Below, one piece after another: positions 1-11,091 of a stretch of DNA of 64,000 nt. The position numbers were made by a program, and so were the translations under genes. Each line of letters opens with the position of its first letter. Positions within the stretch are counted from its first letter, which is position 1. The notes beneath the pieces were generated by a model. It searched no databases and was not told the DNA's origin. It was given only the letters and a program-made list of their open reading frames with translations. This DNA is from Gordionus sp. m RMFG-2023 (taxonomy: Eukaryota; Nematomorpha; Gordioida; Chordodea; Parachordodidae), in assembly GCF_954871325.1 (NCBI RefSeq), contig NC_088779.1, forward strand, positions 18,602,846-18,666,845, given 5' to 3'.

Positions 1-978
1 AAATTCTTGCCCAAATGTTGAAAATAATTTGTGATACTTAGAGGTGGCGTTGGGTTCAACTAATTCGACAACTCATAATATATATATCAAAAAAAGTTGT
101 AGATTTAAAAGCCTTCAGACCAAAGCTGTAGCACTAGCTCGCGAAAATGTAAATATTAATACATCTGCTGTGTTTTAATATGTTTTGAGTTTTGACATAT
201 TAAGAAAAATTTATCTCAAGTCAAACAGCGTCAGCATCCAAATTTATGAACCATACCCGAAAGTCAATAGCAAGTATTCTAAAGTATTCTAGGCTTTTTA
301 AAAGACTATCGGAAAAAGGAATTGAACTAACTAAAATGACTGCTCGTTACAATTGCTATCTAGAACGGAAGATAATTATTCGATTAGATGAATTTCCACA
401 CTACAGCACACAAAAATTAAAATATATACTTTTAATATACAATAATGGATTCATAAAACAGTGGTATATCTGTATCCCTTAGTGGAGACCACACTTCTAA
501 AAGCCTCGAGGCCAGACGCGGTAACTGGTCTTTGGTCCTTTTGCCCAGCCTTCGCCAAGTTTATCATAAGATCCTTTTTTACTAGATATTTAATTATTAA
601 AAATAATATCAGGTCAAATTAAAATAACACAAAATTCGACATTTAATAGTTTTCAATTATAAAATCATTATACTTTTTAATTATTTTATAGAATAAATAT
701 AATTCTTATAATTGTTAAAAAAGAGATGAAAAATATTTTCTCCTGATGCTAGGAAAATAGGTTGAATTCTCTACTAAAGCAAATATAATATGTAGTTTTA
801 TATATTCCTCTAATTAAACCATTAATTCAGAATGCTCACTTTAACTCCAAGTCTGGCATATAGACGACGGAATCATAAGTGGACCTCAAAAATCAATAAG
901 ACCATATACGTTATCAAGAAAATGGGATGCTCCACAAAATATAAATTTGTGAAGTAAACTCATTCGATCAATTGGTGG
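1..978. other. No supported gene
   Basis: AT-rich DNA. A 78-codon plus-strand frame at 246-482 has no recognisable motif and no splice context, so I do not call it a gene. The short stretch around 480-540 is richer in G+C than its surroundings but matches nothing I know. Confidence 0.5.
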
Positions 979-1198
979 TAGTGTTGTTAAACGGCTCGTT
1001 TTGAGCCGATTTTTAAAGGCTAACTCAATATTTTAGCCAGAAAAATATAGCCTAAGCCTTGAGATTTCTATAATATATATATGGACCTTTGTTCCTTCTA
1101 TGAGCAAAATCTTCAGGCTTGCGTGATTTTTTTCTAAGTGAAGTATTGAGTTAGCTGTTTTTAAAAATCGGCTCAAAACAAGCCATTTAACAACACTA
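979..1198. mobile_element. hAT-type MITE, TAGTGTTGTTAAA family, intact
   Basis: A 220-bp nonautonomous element. It opens with TAGTGTTGTTAAACGGCTCG and closes with the inverted form ending AACAACACTA, so both ends carry the GGCTCG...GAGCCG and AAAATCGGCT blocks as long terminal inverted repeats. The 8 bases on each side (971-978 and 1199-1206) are identical, ATTGGTGG, which is the 8-bp target duplication expected of hAT elements. There is no coding capacity. Other copies lie at 24150-24365 and 36151-36371, with partial copies near 9.9, 22.7 and 33.5 kb. Confidence 0.9.
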
Positions 1199-1329
1199 AT
1201 TGGTGGATTCACTGCAATCAATGCCTTCCTCCACTCTAGTCTTGATATCCTCTTTAAGCTTGGTTTCTTGATTTCCTACCCTATCATAAATCATTCTTCC
1301 TCCTAAAAAAACTTATTTAATATTCCATT

Positions 1330-2330
1330 CTTTATGCTCTGCGCTCAGTGCCTATTTTAAAATTTTCTATACCTTTTAGCATTTATAAAAAGGGAATAAA
1401 AGATCTAACTGAAAATATCTTGAACCATAAAATTCAACGAAACAGCATGGGCTTAAGCTTCAACACCACCAAAGGTGTTGGCTTGAGAATTACATTTCCC
1501 ACCGATCTTGCTCTCACTGCCTTTATTTTGAGAAAATTTTCTAAACCCACAATCATTTTCCACTCAAAAACTCAATTTTCCTTAGATGATACTATTTGTT
1601 ATGGAAGGCACGTGTTGTTTATGTCCCATCCCCTAAATCCAATGGTCAGAAGGATTGGGATAAACCAATTGTAATTCGTGGCGTTAAATCACTAGCATGC
1701 TATCAATCTACCGTTTTCTCTTCACTTCTTTAATTATCCGGACCCGAATTTTTGGAAATTATCTCTTCTAAAAATCTTTATCTTCAACTCACCAACAATG
1801 AGCTTACTATTGGAACCAGCCTTAATTGTACGATAAAATTTTCTCACATGCTCTGCAGAACTCATATAGACAGCAAAGGAAGGCACAGTTTAAGCAGATC
1901 ATGTAAAAGCCGAATCCTCAATAACCAATGCAATTCTTAATCCTTAAAATCTGCCCAAAAACTTGGAATACTTTAACCACCAGGTCCTTTTAGATCCGAT
2001 GGACGGCCTTAGATTCACCATGATCCCACGGAAAAGAGGGCCAATTTCTCTTTTAAGACTATTCTTGTATGATCCATTAGCCATATCCAACAAAACTTTA
2101 AGCCAACTCGAGCAAAGAGAAAAACACCTTAAAATTTCTTTCGGAAATTTTAAGATCATATCTTTATTCCAATAATCCTTATCCATTTTATGCTGGATTA
2201 TCCTACAAGCTTACTGGCTATCCTCGAGAAGGCTTCTTTCTCTAACAGTGGCTGGCCATAGATATCCAAGCTTCAATGGCAGTCTAGACATACTCTTCCG
2301 CTCTTATTCTTCTCGTTTTACGCTATTTTT
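1330..2330 (+). pseudogene. Decayed retroelement reverse-transcriptase-associated protein
   Basis: The plus strand keeps scattered pieces of the C-terminal part of a protein family encoded by retroelements in many invertebrate genomes. In order I recognise a GLR..FPTDLALTAF block with LDD (about 1440-1600), a QKDWDKP-like block (about 1640), an LQLTNNELTIG block (about 1780), an ID..GRHSLS block (about 1870), a DG.RFTMIP.KRG block (about 2000) and a TGYPREGFF block (about 2215). The order fits the family. It is an old, heavily broken fossil. A second copy of the family lies on the minus strand at about 58.0-60.3 kb. I cannot assign the element clade. Confidence 0.6.
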
Positions 2331-2821
2331 CTTCTTTTTCTTCTTTAACTTTTATAATTTTAGATTTGTTTTTTTGTATATAAAAAATGTTTATTTTTTT
2401 TAAACATCAATATTGTATATTTTAAATATTTATAATCAATCTTATTGTATTTTTTTTAATATTGAAATATAATAACGGAGTTACATTATAAAAAAAAATT
2501 AAACAAAAATCAAACATTTATTTCAAACTATGATAATTGATTAAGGTTATATTATTTAGTACAATAAATATGAGCATAAATGTTTTTTTGATATCTTTCA
2601 AACAAATTATGTTTGCTATTTATAAAAACAACTTATAAATATATGTTTGCTTTGTTGTAATTGTGGTAACATGCAAATTTACTAGATTAAGAAAAACGCC
2701 AGACAGGCAAATTACTTTTAAACAAAATTACGAAGCCCAAAGATATTCAAATTTACAAGAATTAAATCTCGGTACAAATTGAGACTATGCAAATGTTGAT
2801 TAAAGAAAAAGGATATATAAG

Positions 2822-3141
2822 TGTTGCGTTATATACTTTTTGTTTTTGAATTCTTTTTGTTTTTGAATTCTTTTTGTTTTTGAATTTTTTATAATCTAAT
2901 TTTTATTATTTACTATAATCTAATTTTTGTTATTTGTTATAATCTAATTTTATTTTATAAACGGCGTAACCTTACTTTTTAAATATTATTTTACTTTTTG
3001 TATTTCGTTTATATTCTAATTTGGACTTATAAAAAATGTATATAATAGAAGTGTGAAATGGAAAAAATAGTATTAATATATTTAATAAAGTTAATAAAAC
3101 ATATTTATTATTTACCGGCACATAATTCATGTTACTCTACA
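2822..3141 (+). repeat. 5' LTR of Gypsy element
   Basis: It begins TGTTGCGTTATATAC and ends ACTCTACA, the usual TG...CA borders. Inside are short direct repeats of CTTTTTGTTTTTGAATT and of TATAATCTAATTTT. It matches the 3' LTR at 8114-8336. Confidence 0.9.
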
Positions 3142-3159
3142 TGGTGCCCCAGTTTTGGC
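3142..3159 (+). other. Primer-binding site of Gypsy element
   Basis: TGGTGCCCCAGTTTTGGC starts directly after the 5' LTR. The TGG start and position fit a tRNA-primed minus-strand start site. I did not identify the tRNA. Confidence 0.7.
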
Positions 3160-3314
3160 AAAAGAAACTCGCCTCATGGAAATTTTTTTTTAAAAATAAA
3201 ATTTTTTTCTCTTTGTAAATATGGTTAATAAAAAAAATTATAAAATGGTACAAACAATTCTATATAAGATGGATAAAAAAAGGGTAAGTCATTTCAAAAT
3301 TATTTTCATCAATT

Positions 3315-3551
3315 ATGTTCACCTTCAAACTACTAAATGTACCCCATCAAATTTCCATCTACGATATTTTATTTGAGTTAACTTATAATTCCGATGTCAA
3401 CTTTTATAGGATAAACGGTACGGAGGATGTACTGTTTGAATTTATGAATTTAAGAGACATGATAAATTGCTTTGAATTATTAAACGGGAAACACTATATT
3501 TACGGCGATAGTGATTTCATTGAATTAATTTGTATATTCGTTAAAACATAA
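3315..3551 (+). CDS. Small leader ORF in Gypsy element, RRM-like fold
   Basis: A 78-residue ORF starting at an ATG between the primer-binding site and gag, in the same orientation. The residue pattern looks like an RNA-recognition motif: a first strand FKLLNVP, a helix ISIYDILFEL, a strand with VLFEFMN, a second helix with LRDMINCFELLNGK, and a final strand IELICIF. RNP1/RNP2 aromatic residues are weakly conserved (VLFEF). Most Gypsy elements have no ORF here. Its role is unknown; RNA binding is only an inference from the pattern. Confidence 0.45.
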   Translation: MFTFKLLNVPHQISIYDILFELTYNSDVNFYRINGTEDVLFEFMNLRDMINCFELLNGKHYIYGDSDFIELICIFVKT

Positions 3552-3626
3552 ATAGTTATACCAAAACTTGAATTAATAAAATAATAAATGTTATAATTGC
3601 TTATTTATGTGTCTTATTAATTAAAT

Positions 3627-6600
3627 ATGGAAATTAAACAAGAATTTACACATAAGATCCCTAAGTTAGTGGGTCCTCTTACTGAAATTTATTTAGACAG
3701 AATATTAAATTACTTTTCGACCAGTACATTATCGGACTCTATTAAAATTAATACTTTGCTTAATAATTTATCAGACGAAGTTTTTGACGACATTAAGGCA
3801 ATTTGTTCTGATACCGATATTTTAGATCTTAAAATTGTGATTAAAAAGTTAACCTATCTTTTACCAGCGCTAAATTTAAATACTTTAATTAATAAATTTA
3901 ATCTTCTTCAACAAAACTCATCAGAGAGTTTTATGCTGTGGTACATTAGAGTATCGAAACTTCATAAGAAATGTAATTTTTTGGACGATAGTAGATTAAA
4001 AGAGAAATTACGGACATCTACTTTAAACGATAAAATTAAATACAAATTTTCCAAAAATTTTGACCTTACATTGAATCAGATGGTAGAATTAGGGGTGAAA
4101 CTGGACTCTAGTAATATTAAGTCTGAGGATAATGATATAAGTTATATAAATAATGATAAAAAGTCTGATAAAGATAAAAATTTTTGCAGTAGAAATGATA
4201 ATAATTTTAGAAATAATTTTAGAAATAATTATGATAATAGATATAGAAATGGGAATTACAATAATAATTTTAGATACAATTATGGTAATAATAATTCGCG
4301 ATACCACGATAATTATAACAATTATAACTATAACAATTATCGCTATAATAATAATAATCAATCGAATTATGGTAGAAATAATACATGGTATGATAATAAT
4401 CAAAGAAAACAAATCCAATACGGTGACGGAAATCGTAACAATTACCAATCTTATTACAACAACTCAAATAATTATAGAGGTAATGATAATAATCAGAGAA
4501 AGCAAATACAATATAACAACAACTCAAATAATTATAGAGGTAATGATAATAATCAGAGAAAGCAAATACAATATAATAACAACTCAAATAATTATAGAAG
4601 TGGCGACGAAAATAATAGAAAGCAAATACAATACAATAATGATTACAACATGAATATTGAAGAAATTATTGAAGAGAAAGTTGATTCTACAAAGAACAAA
4701 GATGATAATGATTTTAATGTCAACAATTTATCTGGTGACGTGATTAATGACATAGATAACGCTTTTATGACTACTTTAAAAGTGAACGACGTTGTTACTT
4801 GTATGCAAGTGGACACTGGATCCAAATACACTATTATACCTCATGGTCTGGCTAAAAAACTTGGTATTAGAGATCTTAAGAAATCCGAGCTACAACTCAC
4901 TGCTTATGATGGGAATTTAATCAAAATCATAGGTACTACTCAAGTTAAAGTGACTTATGATGGTATTTCCAAATATTTACAAGTGGTAGTGGTTGAATCA
5001 AGTAAAAATGCCTTGTTGGGACGTACGTGGATCAATGCTTTCAAAAATATTTTAAATAAATTTATAGCAAATATTGACACTAATTATGAAGATGAAATAA
5101 AAAAATTGATTAAAGAGTGTGAATCGAAATTAACTAATGGGCCAATCAACAAAGCAAGTGTCAAGTTACATTTAAGAAGTGATGCCCAACCTAAAATTAT
5201 ACCGCCTAGACGCATTCCTTATTCAAAAATTAATCTTGTTAGTAATGAACATAAAAAATGGATACATGATAAAATTATTGAGCCGGTGAATGATGTTCGA
5301 TGGGCAAGTCCTGTTACCGCTGTCTACAAAGATGATGGGAGCATTAGGCTTTGCGCTGATTTTAAGGATACTGTAAACCCAGCTCTAGAAGACTTTAGAT
5401 ACCCTCTACCACGAATTAATGATATAATTGCTAAACTTTCGGAAGGAAAGAAATTTACGAAGATTGACTTTAAAAATGCTTTTTTACAGATTCCAATTGA
5501 TAAAAGTTGCAGAAATATTTTAACCATATCTACGCATAAGGGATATTACCAATTTACTAGACTTCCTTTTGGGCTTAAGACCTCATCTGCAATTTTTCAA
5601 CAGATTATGGATCAAATCTTCGGTGACATGGATGACGTTACATTTTATATTGATGATTTACTTATAACTGGAAAAAACGATGAAGCCCACCTAAACAACA
5701 TAAAAAGTTTGATAGAATATCATCGTTTGGGTTAATACCTAACTTTAATAAAAGTGTGTTCTTTAAAAACAAAGTGAGGTTCCTGGGTCATGATATTGAC
5801 GCTAAGGGGATTCATGCTAATCACGACAAAATTGAAGCAATAATTAATATGCCAGAACCAAAATCAGCTGCTGAATTATCAACATTTCTGGGAATGGCTG
5901 GCTACTATAGAAAATTTTTGAATAATTTTGCGGAAATTGCCGATTCTCTTTATAAGATTGTCAACAAAGAAAAATGGGCTTGGAACCTAGAACACTCTAA
6001 AAGTTTTAATGATCTAAAGAAGTTAATTAGTCTTCCACCTGCTTTGACATATTTTAACCCTGAATTACCTATAGGGATAGCCACTGACGCATCAAAATGT
6101 GGTTTAGGAGCTGTACTATTACATATTGAAAAAGATGGTAAAGAAAAACCTATAGCTTTCGCGTCGAGAACTTTATTAAAGTCTGAAATGAACTATACCA
6201 ATATTGAGCGTGAGGCTCTCGCTATAATGTTCGCTATAAAGAGATTTCAGGAATATTTAATCGGCACAAAATTTACAATTATTACTGACCATAAGCCTCT
6301 AGTTCACATCTTCACCAAGGGTCTTAAGGATAATAGCACCATGTCGTTAAGACTCCAGAAGTGGAATATTACATTAGGAGGATATGATTTTAATATAAAG
6401 TATAAAGCCGGTAAATATAATGTTGTTCTTGATTGCCTTTCGAGATTACCACAAGAATGTCGTGATGAAACTATTGAAAATGTAACCATTATAAATGAAT
6501 ATGAGGATTTACCTATTAACTTTGATCAAATTCGTGATGAAACTTTGAAAGATACGGAATTAAAACAAGTCATAAATGATATTAATAACAACAGACCTAT

Positions 6601-7560
6601 AATGAATAATATTATAAAAACATTGAATTGGAATTAAGTATAATTAAAGATTGTCTTTACAAAAGCAATAAAATCATAATTCCGTCTTCTATGAGAAAAA
6701 CTGAAGGTCAATTGGGAGCAGGAAAAATCAAATCCTTAGCCAAAGATTACATGTGGTGGCCTGGCATAAATAATGATATCGTTATGGAAGTGAAAAGTTG
6801 TGACGATTGTAATATATATCACGATAATCCTATAAAGATACAAAAACCATGGGTTTCGGCAACCAAACCGTTTGAAAGGATACATATAGATTATGCGGGT
6901 CCGTTTTTCACAAAAAATTGGTTGATAATAGTCGATGCCTACAGCAAATTTCCAATTATTATTCCTGTTAAAAATATTACGACTAATGTTACTTTAAAAG
7001 AAATCTTTAAAACTATTTCGCTATACGGAATACCTGAAACTATAGTTACTGATAACGGCACTAACTTTACGAGTAACGATTTTGAAAAATTTTGCAACAA
7101 TTTTGGTATTAAACATGTGCTTACATCTGCTTATCACCAGCAATCCAATGGCCAGGTTGAACGCATGGTTAGAACGTTCAAAACACATATGAAAAGGAAT
7201 ATTAAAATAGACCCAGATATCGCACTTAGCAAATTTTTACTTAATTACAGAAATACGCGTAATGATACTACAGGAGTTACACCATCACAGAGAATGTTTA
7301 ATCGAGATATTAGAATTAAATGGGACTTATTAAAACAGATGGAGGAGAAGGAGAATAAAATAAAAGTTACTTTACCACGAAATAGAACTTTTAACGTAGG
7401 AGATTTTGTTTGGTATAAAGTACAAGGTGATGATAAATGGTGAAAAGGTATAATCACACATAAAGAAAGTGATATGATGTTCCAAATTAAGACTGAGAAA
7501 GGTATTTTGAGGAGACATTTAGATCAAATAAGAATTAGAAACTGTTTTAACACAATTATA
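3627..7560 (+). pseudogene. Gypsy gag-pol region
   Basis: Plus-strand coding region of the LTR element. The first part (about 3627-4130) is gag-like, with a capsid-type segment around FMLWYIRVSKLHKKC. An Asn/Tyr/Arg-rich stretch follows (about 4190-4650). Pol follows: an aspartic protease around DTGSKYTIIP (about 4810), a reverse transcriptase from about 5190 with LPFGLKTS and the catalytic YIDD motif (about 5650), RNase H around ATDASKCGLGAVL (about 6080), then integrase from about 6640 with IDYAGP, TDNGTNF and the QQSNGQVER block carrying the last acidic catalytic residue. No CCHC zinc knuckle is visible; the basic Asn-rich stretch may take its place. The region looks broken, about three times. 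Confidence 0.9.
4455..4640 (+). repeat. 60-bp tandem repeats in gag, 20-residue units
   Basis: Three nearly identical 60-bp units encode repeats of the form NNSNNYRGNDNNQRKQIQYN. The period is a multiple of three, so the reading frame is kept. The repeated Arg/Lys/Gln/Asn composition suggests a flexible nucleic-acid-binding tail in Gag. Confidence 0.85.
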
Positions 7561-8100
7561 AACTATGACTCTAAGGATTCTTTTAAGGAGGGAAGTATGG
7601 ACAAAAATATAAAAATTAAGATATAACACCTATCTCTAGACCTGTGCGAATTAAAAAAAAACCTGCTTATTTAAAAGACTATGTAACTTAAAATATAAAA
7701 TAAATGTTAAATTGCATAAACTAAATTAAATATTAAAACGCTTATATTAAAACGCAAAAAATTAAAACGCTAAAAATATAACAATCTTATTGATTTATCA
7801 TTCTTCATTTATTCTTATGATGAACTATTATTTCTTATTCGCAACTTATTTATGATAATAACAATTTCGGAAAAATGATAATAACAATTGAGTACTATCA
7901 AACAAGCTATGATTAATGGAGACAAATTACGATATGGATATCAAGCTTGGGATTAAACAAACCAACGTGCAAAATCGAATTGATCAAACCAACGATTGGG
8001 ACAAGCCAACGTTACGATGATTTGTGATACAACTTTATTACCAAAATGATAAACCACTTGGACAACAAACTCTCTATGACTTCTCCGATGAAATTATCAG

Positions 8101-8113
8101 AAGAGGGAGAATG
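8101..8113 (+). other. Polypurine tract of Gypsy element
   Basis: AGAAGAGGGAGAA, all purine, ends directly before the TGTTGCG start of the 3' LTR, where plus-strand synthesis is primed in LTR elements. Confidence 0.85.
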
Positions 8114-8336
8114 TTGCGTTATATACTTTTTGTTTTTGAATTCTTTTTGTTTTTGAATTTTTATTATTTACTATAATCTAATTTTTGTTATTTGTTATAA
8201 TCTAATTTTATTTTATAAACGGCGTAACCTTACTTTTTTAATATTATTTTACTTTTTGTATTTCGTTTATATTAATATTATTTTACTTTTTGTATTTCGT
8301 TTATATTCTAATTTGGACTTATAAAAAATGTATATA
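8114..8336 (+). repeat. 3' LTR of Gypsy element
   Basis: It begins TGTTGCGTTATATAC like the 5' LTR and matches it almost base for base over the shared part, apart from a different number of short internal repeats. Its outer edge runs directly into another repeat at 8337. Confidence 0.85.
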
Positions 8337-8417
8337 TGCCGTATCCGGTCCTGAAAAAACCCCGGCCTGTCCTGAAAAAAATCAGGACCAAGCAAAAGGT
8401 ACCTTGCTGGTCTCTGA
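8337..8417. repeat. Fragment of TAGTGATCTGCA/GGTCTCTGA repeat family
   Basis: A GC-rich patch with GGTCCTGAAAA and CCGGCCTGTCCTG motifs ending GCTGGTCTCTGA. It matches the right end of the repeat family whose intact copy is at 36999-37381. Confidence 0.6.
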
Positions 8418-9541
8418 TATACATATTTTATCGTAAGTGGACCTTTATTTATTTCTTTTATGATTTCACTGAAATAGGATTTATATTTCTATATATATTT
8501 AAGAGTTAACATGTCTTTAAATAGCTGCTTTTATGGATAGTCAAAATAGAAAATAATTTTTCATTTCTACAATATTTATAAAAGTTGTATAGTATTACTA
8601 AATGTTTTAATATTAGTTCTTAGATTTAATGCATATTGAAATAAATTTCGTTAATAAGATTGCTGGGAGACTCTGATGGAAATATATTGCTTGGATCATC
8701 ATATTAGGCCTCATTGGTGCCTGTCAACTGTTGACAAGGAATTGATGACAAATATGACTTAAATTATAATTGATAATTATTTTTAATAAAGATTACTTAT
8801 TGATTCTAAAGAAGTATCATTGCTAAGCCTAAGTTTATCAATTTTAGAATTTAGTCTGATAAATGATTAAAGTTGACTTGTAAAATATCCATTTTTGATT
8901 CAGTTTAATTAAATGATCTAAGAAGCCTTTTGGCATCATTCATTACTTCAACAATATTTAGATTTTTGTTAAATGAGTAATTAAAAAATATACTTCATTA
9001 AAACTAATGAAATAATGAATAGGGTTTGTTAAATTGATTAACACAAATATTTAGCAGTATTAAAAGCATTTTTATCTATCCATCCAATAATAGTTTTCAA
9101 CTGTACCCTTAGTGCTTTAAGAAAGCCTATCTTAACCTTTTCCCATTTTTTTAAGGTAGTATTAGTATATTAATATTAAATAATTGATATAAATATTTAA
9201 TAATGATATCTTTGCAGAAATATAAACAACAAACAACTTTATATTCATATTCAACAAACTTAATATTAAAAATAGAATTTTATTGAGATATTTATTGAAA
9301 TACTAAATAATTTTTGAAACTTTTAAACATATAATCTGTATTTTTCTGTTCTGGGAGGGGTTCAACCCTTCCCCAGTCTATAGCTATTTGAAAATATTGA
9401 GATCCATAGTTTACATTTGATTTCTTATAAAGCATTAGCTCTTCGATGGGACAGTAGAAAATCTATTCAAACACTGTAAAGATTTGGTAATTACGAGGGA
9501 CAATGATTTTATTGTTTTTAAAAAACTATTTGTTTTTCCAG
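8418..9541. other. No supported gene
   Basis: AT-rich sequence without a convincing reading frame, RNA gene or terminal repeat. Confidence 0.5.
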
Positions 9542-9821
9542 ACTAGTTAAATTAAACAGCTTATCACTAGGTGTGCTAAAATCTAACGTACGAACGATAA
9601 AAAAAAATACGAACAATCTATCCAAACACAATGGCTTTAAGAATTCAATAAGCGATATTAGTAACCGTATAGCGCTTACCATAAAGTCACTTGAAACAAA
9701 CAGGGCCAAGAGTTGCTTGGTCAAAAATTTAAAATTGAGGTAGAAAAAATTTGCGGACACCTTCGGCATCCATGGCCTGCCCTTTGGCTGGATAAGGAGG
9801 TGTGGATTTTTTGATTCCATT
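9542..9821 (+). pseudogene. DEG/ENaC-like channel N-terminal exon, probably broken
   Basis: The exon would follow a strong acceptor, TTTGTTTTTCCAG, ending at 9541. Its frame runs about 65 codons of basic/polar residues, then FADTFGIHGLPFGW (about 9750-9790) and a hydrophobic stretch FFDSIFCFIVF. In DEG/ENaC sodium channels the cytoplasmic N-terminus carries an FA..T..HG motif directly before the first membrane segment; the HG pair and spacing match. The codons around the motif are strikingly GC-rich for this window. One in-frame TAG (9741-9743) lies eight codons before the histidine motif, so the copy is probably nonfunctional unless the sequence is wrong there or the codon is recoded. A GTTTTT donor could end the exon near 9821. 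I found no further channel exons. Confidence 0.4.
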
Positions 9822-9902
9822 TTTTGTTTCATAGTTTTTACTTTATTATAATTTACAAAATCAGAATCACTTAATTTAAGCCTGAAGTTTCATTGATGAC
9901 AT

Positions 9903-9996
9903 TAACGAAATCTCGAAGTATAGGCAATATTTTTTCTGTCTAATATATTAAGTTGGTCGTTTTAAAAATCGGCTCAAACTAGCAATATAGCATCAC
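9903..9996. repeat. Partial MITE, TAGTGTTGTTAAA family
   Basis: Contains the AAATCTCGAAGTATAGGCAATATTT and AAAAATCGGCTCAAA blocks of the family and ends in a degraded GCATCACTA terminus. Confidence 0.6.
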
Positions 9997-11091
9997 TAAT
10001 AGTGACACGGTGTCGAGATGAGCGCTATTTAGAAGAAACTAGATTTAAAAATATTAATTTTGACGTTAGCACTAGCACATTTGAGATATCTTCATAATTT
10101 TTTATATATGAACTATCTATGATATTAACATATTTTATAATCACCTGTAGCGTAACTAATTTTTTATTCAGATAAATTATTATTTCTATGAATAAATTAG
10201 GATTAAATAAAGATTAGGTCTATATTATATAATTTGATGATTTATAGTAGTTACCTTGAGTTATTTTACTTTTAGTTAATAAATTCTCATAAATAAAATT
10301 TAAAAGGAGAATTTTGAACAAAATTTTTTTATAGTGTTAATTTAATTTCACTTGCATTTGGTTTTATTCAATAATTTGCTCACAAAAAATTCTGAGTAAA
10401 ATTTTCTTTAAGCTATCATTTGAACTAGTATTATAAATTTTTTTTTCCGGTCATGGGTTACTTTATTTGAATATTTACTGAAAATTTTTACTTATATAAT
10501 CTATAAGCTTTTCTTATATGATCGTTTTACCCAGTTTCAACAATTTTGCACATGAAGCACTCCAATTATAGACAGGCGATACTATATTGAATTTTATAAA
10601 TAATGTTCATATTGCTGATGTAAGAGGCGAAAAATAAATTATGCCCGAGATTGATAGATTATCTAGGAATGGGCTACAAGGAAATTACTCTAATACTAAA
10701 TAATAAAATATCAGGAAAGGTTTATATATATATATTTTATATATAAGCTGGCTATGATTCTGTCATAAATACATAAGATATTTGATTATTCCATTTTCGC
10801 TAATTATATATTTATTTATAAATGGCATCTTGTTCAATATACAAAAATCAAAACATCGGAAAGAATTATCTCAGAAATCTTATATTATGTTTATTTTACA
10901 AATTGGTTTTATGATAAAACTCAAAACAAACATTGTATTGCGTGTATAAATAAATAATCAAATATTAATGATAAATTGAAGTATACATAATAATAAATAT
11001 ATAGTATTATTTATTATATAATATAATTTGTATGTAAATAAGCCAACCAATTTTATAATTGATCTTAAAAATCAAAAATATAAAAAGGAAA
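9997..11091. other. No supported gene; 3' flank of coiled-coil gene
   Basis: AT-rich sequence with no protein or RNA gene that I can support. Its right part is the 3' flank of the minus-strand gene that ends at 11092. Confidence 0.5.

Larger units (their letters stand above)
2822..8336 (+). mobile_element. Ty3/Gypsy LTR retrotransposon
   Basis: A full-layout Gypsy element: 5' LTR, primer-binding site, small leader ORF, gag-like region, protease, reverse transcriptase, RNase H, integrase, polypurine tract and 3' LTR, all on the plus strand. The two LTRs are nearly identical apart from copy-number changes in short internal repeats, so the insertion looks young. The coding region nevertheless looks broken, in about three places. 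The 3' LTR abuts a fragment of the TAGTGATCTGCA repeat family at 8337. The sequence just left of the 5' LTR recurs without the element at 24950-24985. Confidence 0.93.

Noticed and set aside
246-482. 78-residue plus-strand ORF
   Set aside because: No motif, no splice signals, no similarity I can recognise; likely chance.
4089-4653. Ile- and Tyr-rich ORFs overlapping gag on both strands
   Set aside because: They are shadows of the AAT-rich repeat region of the Gypsy gag.
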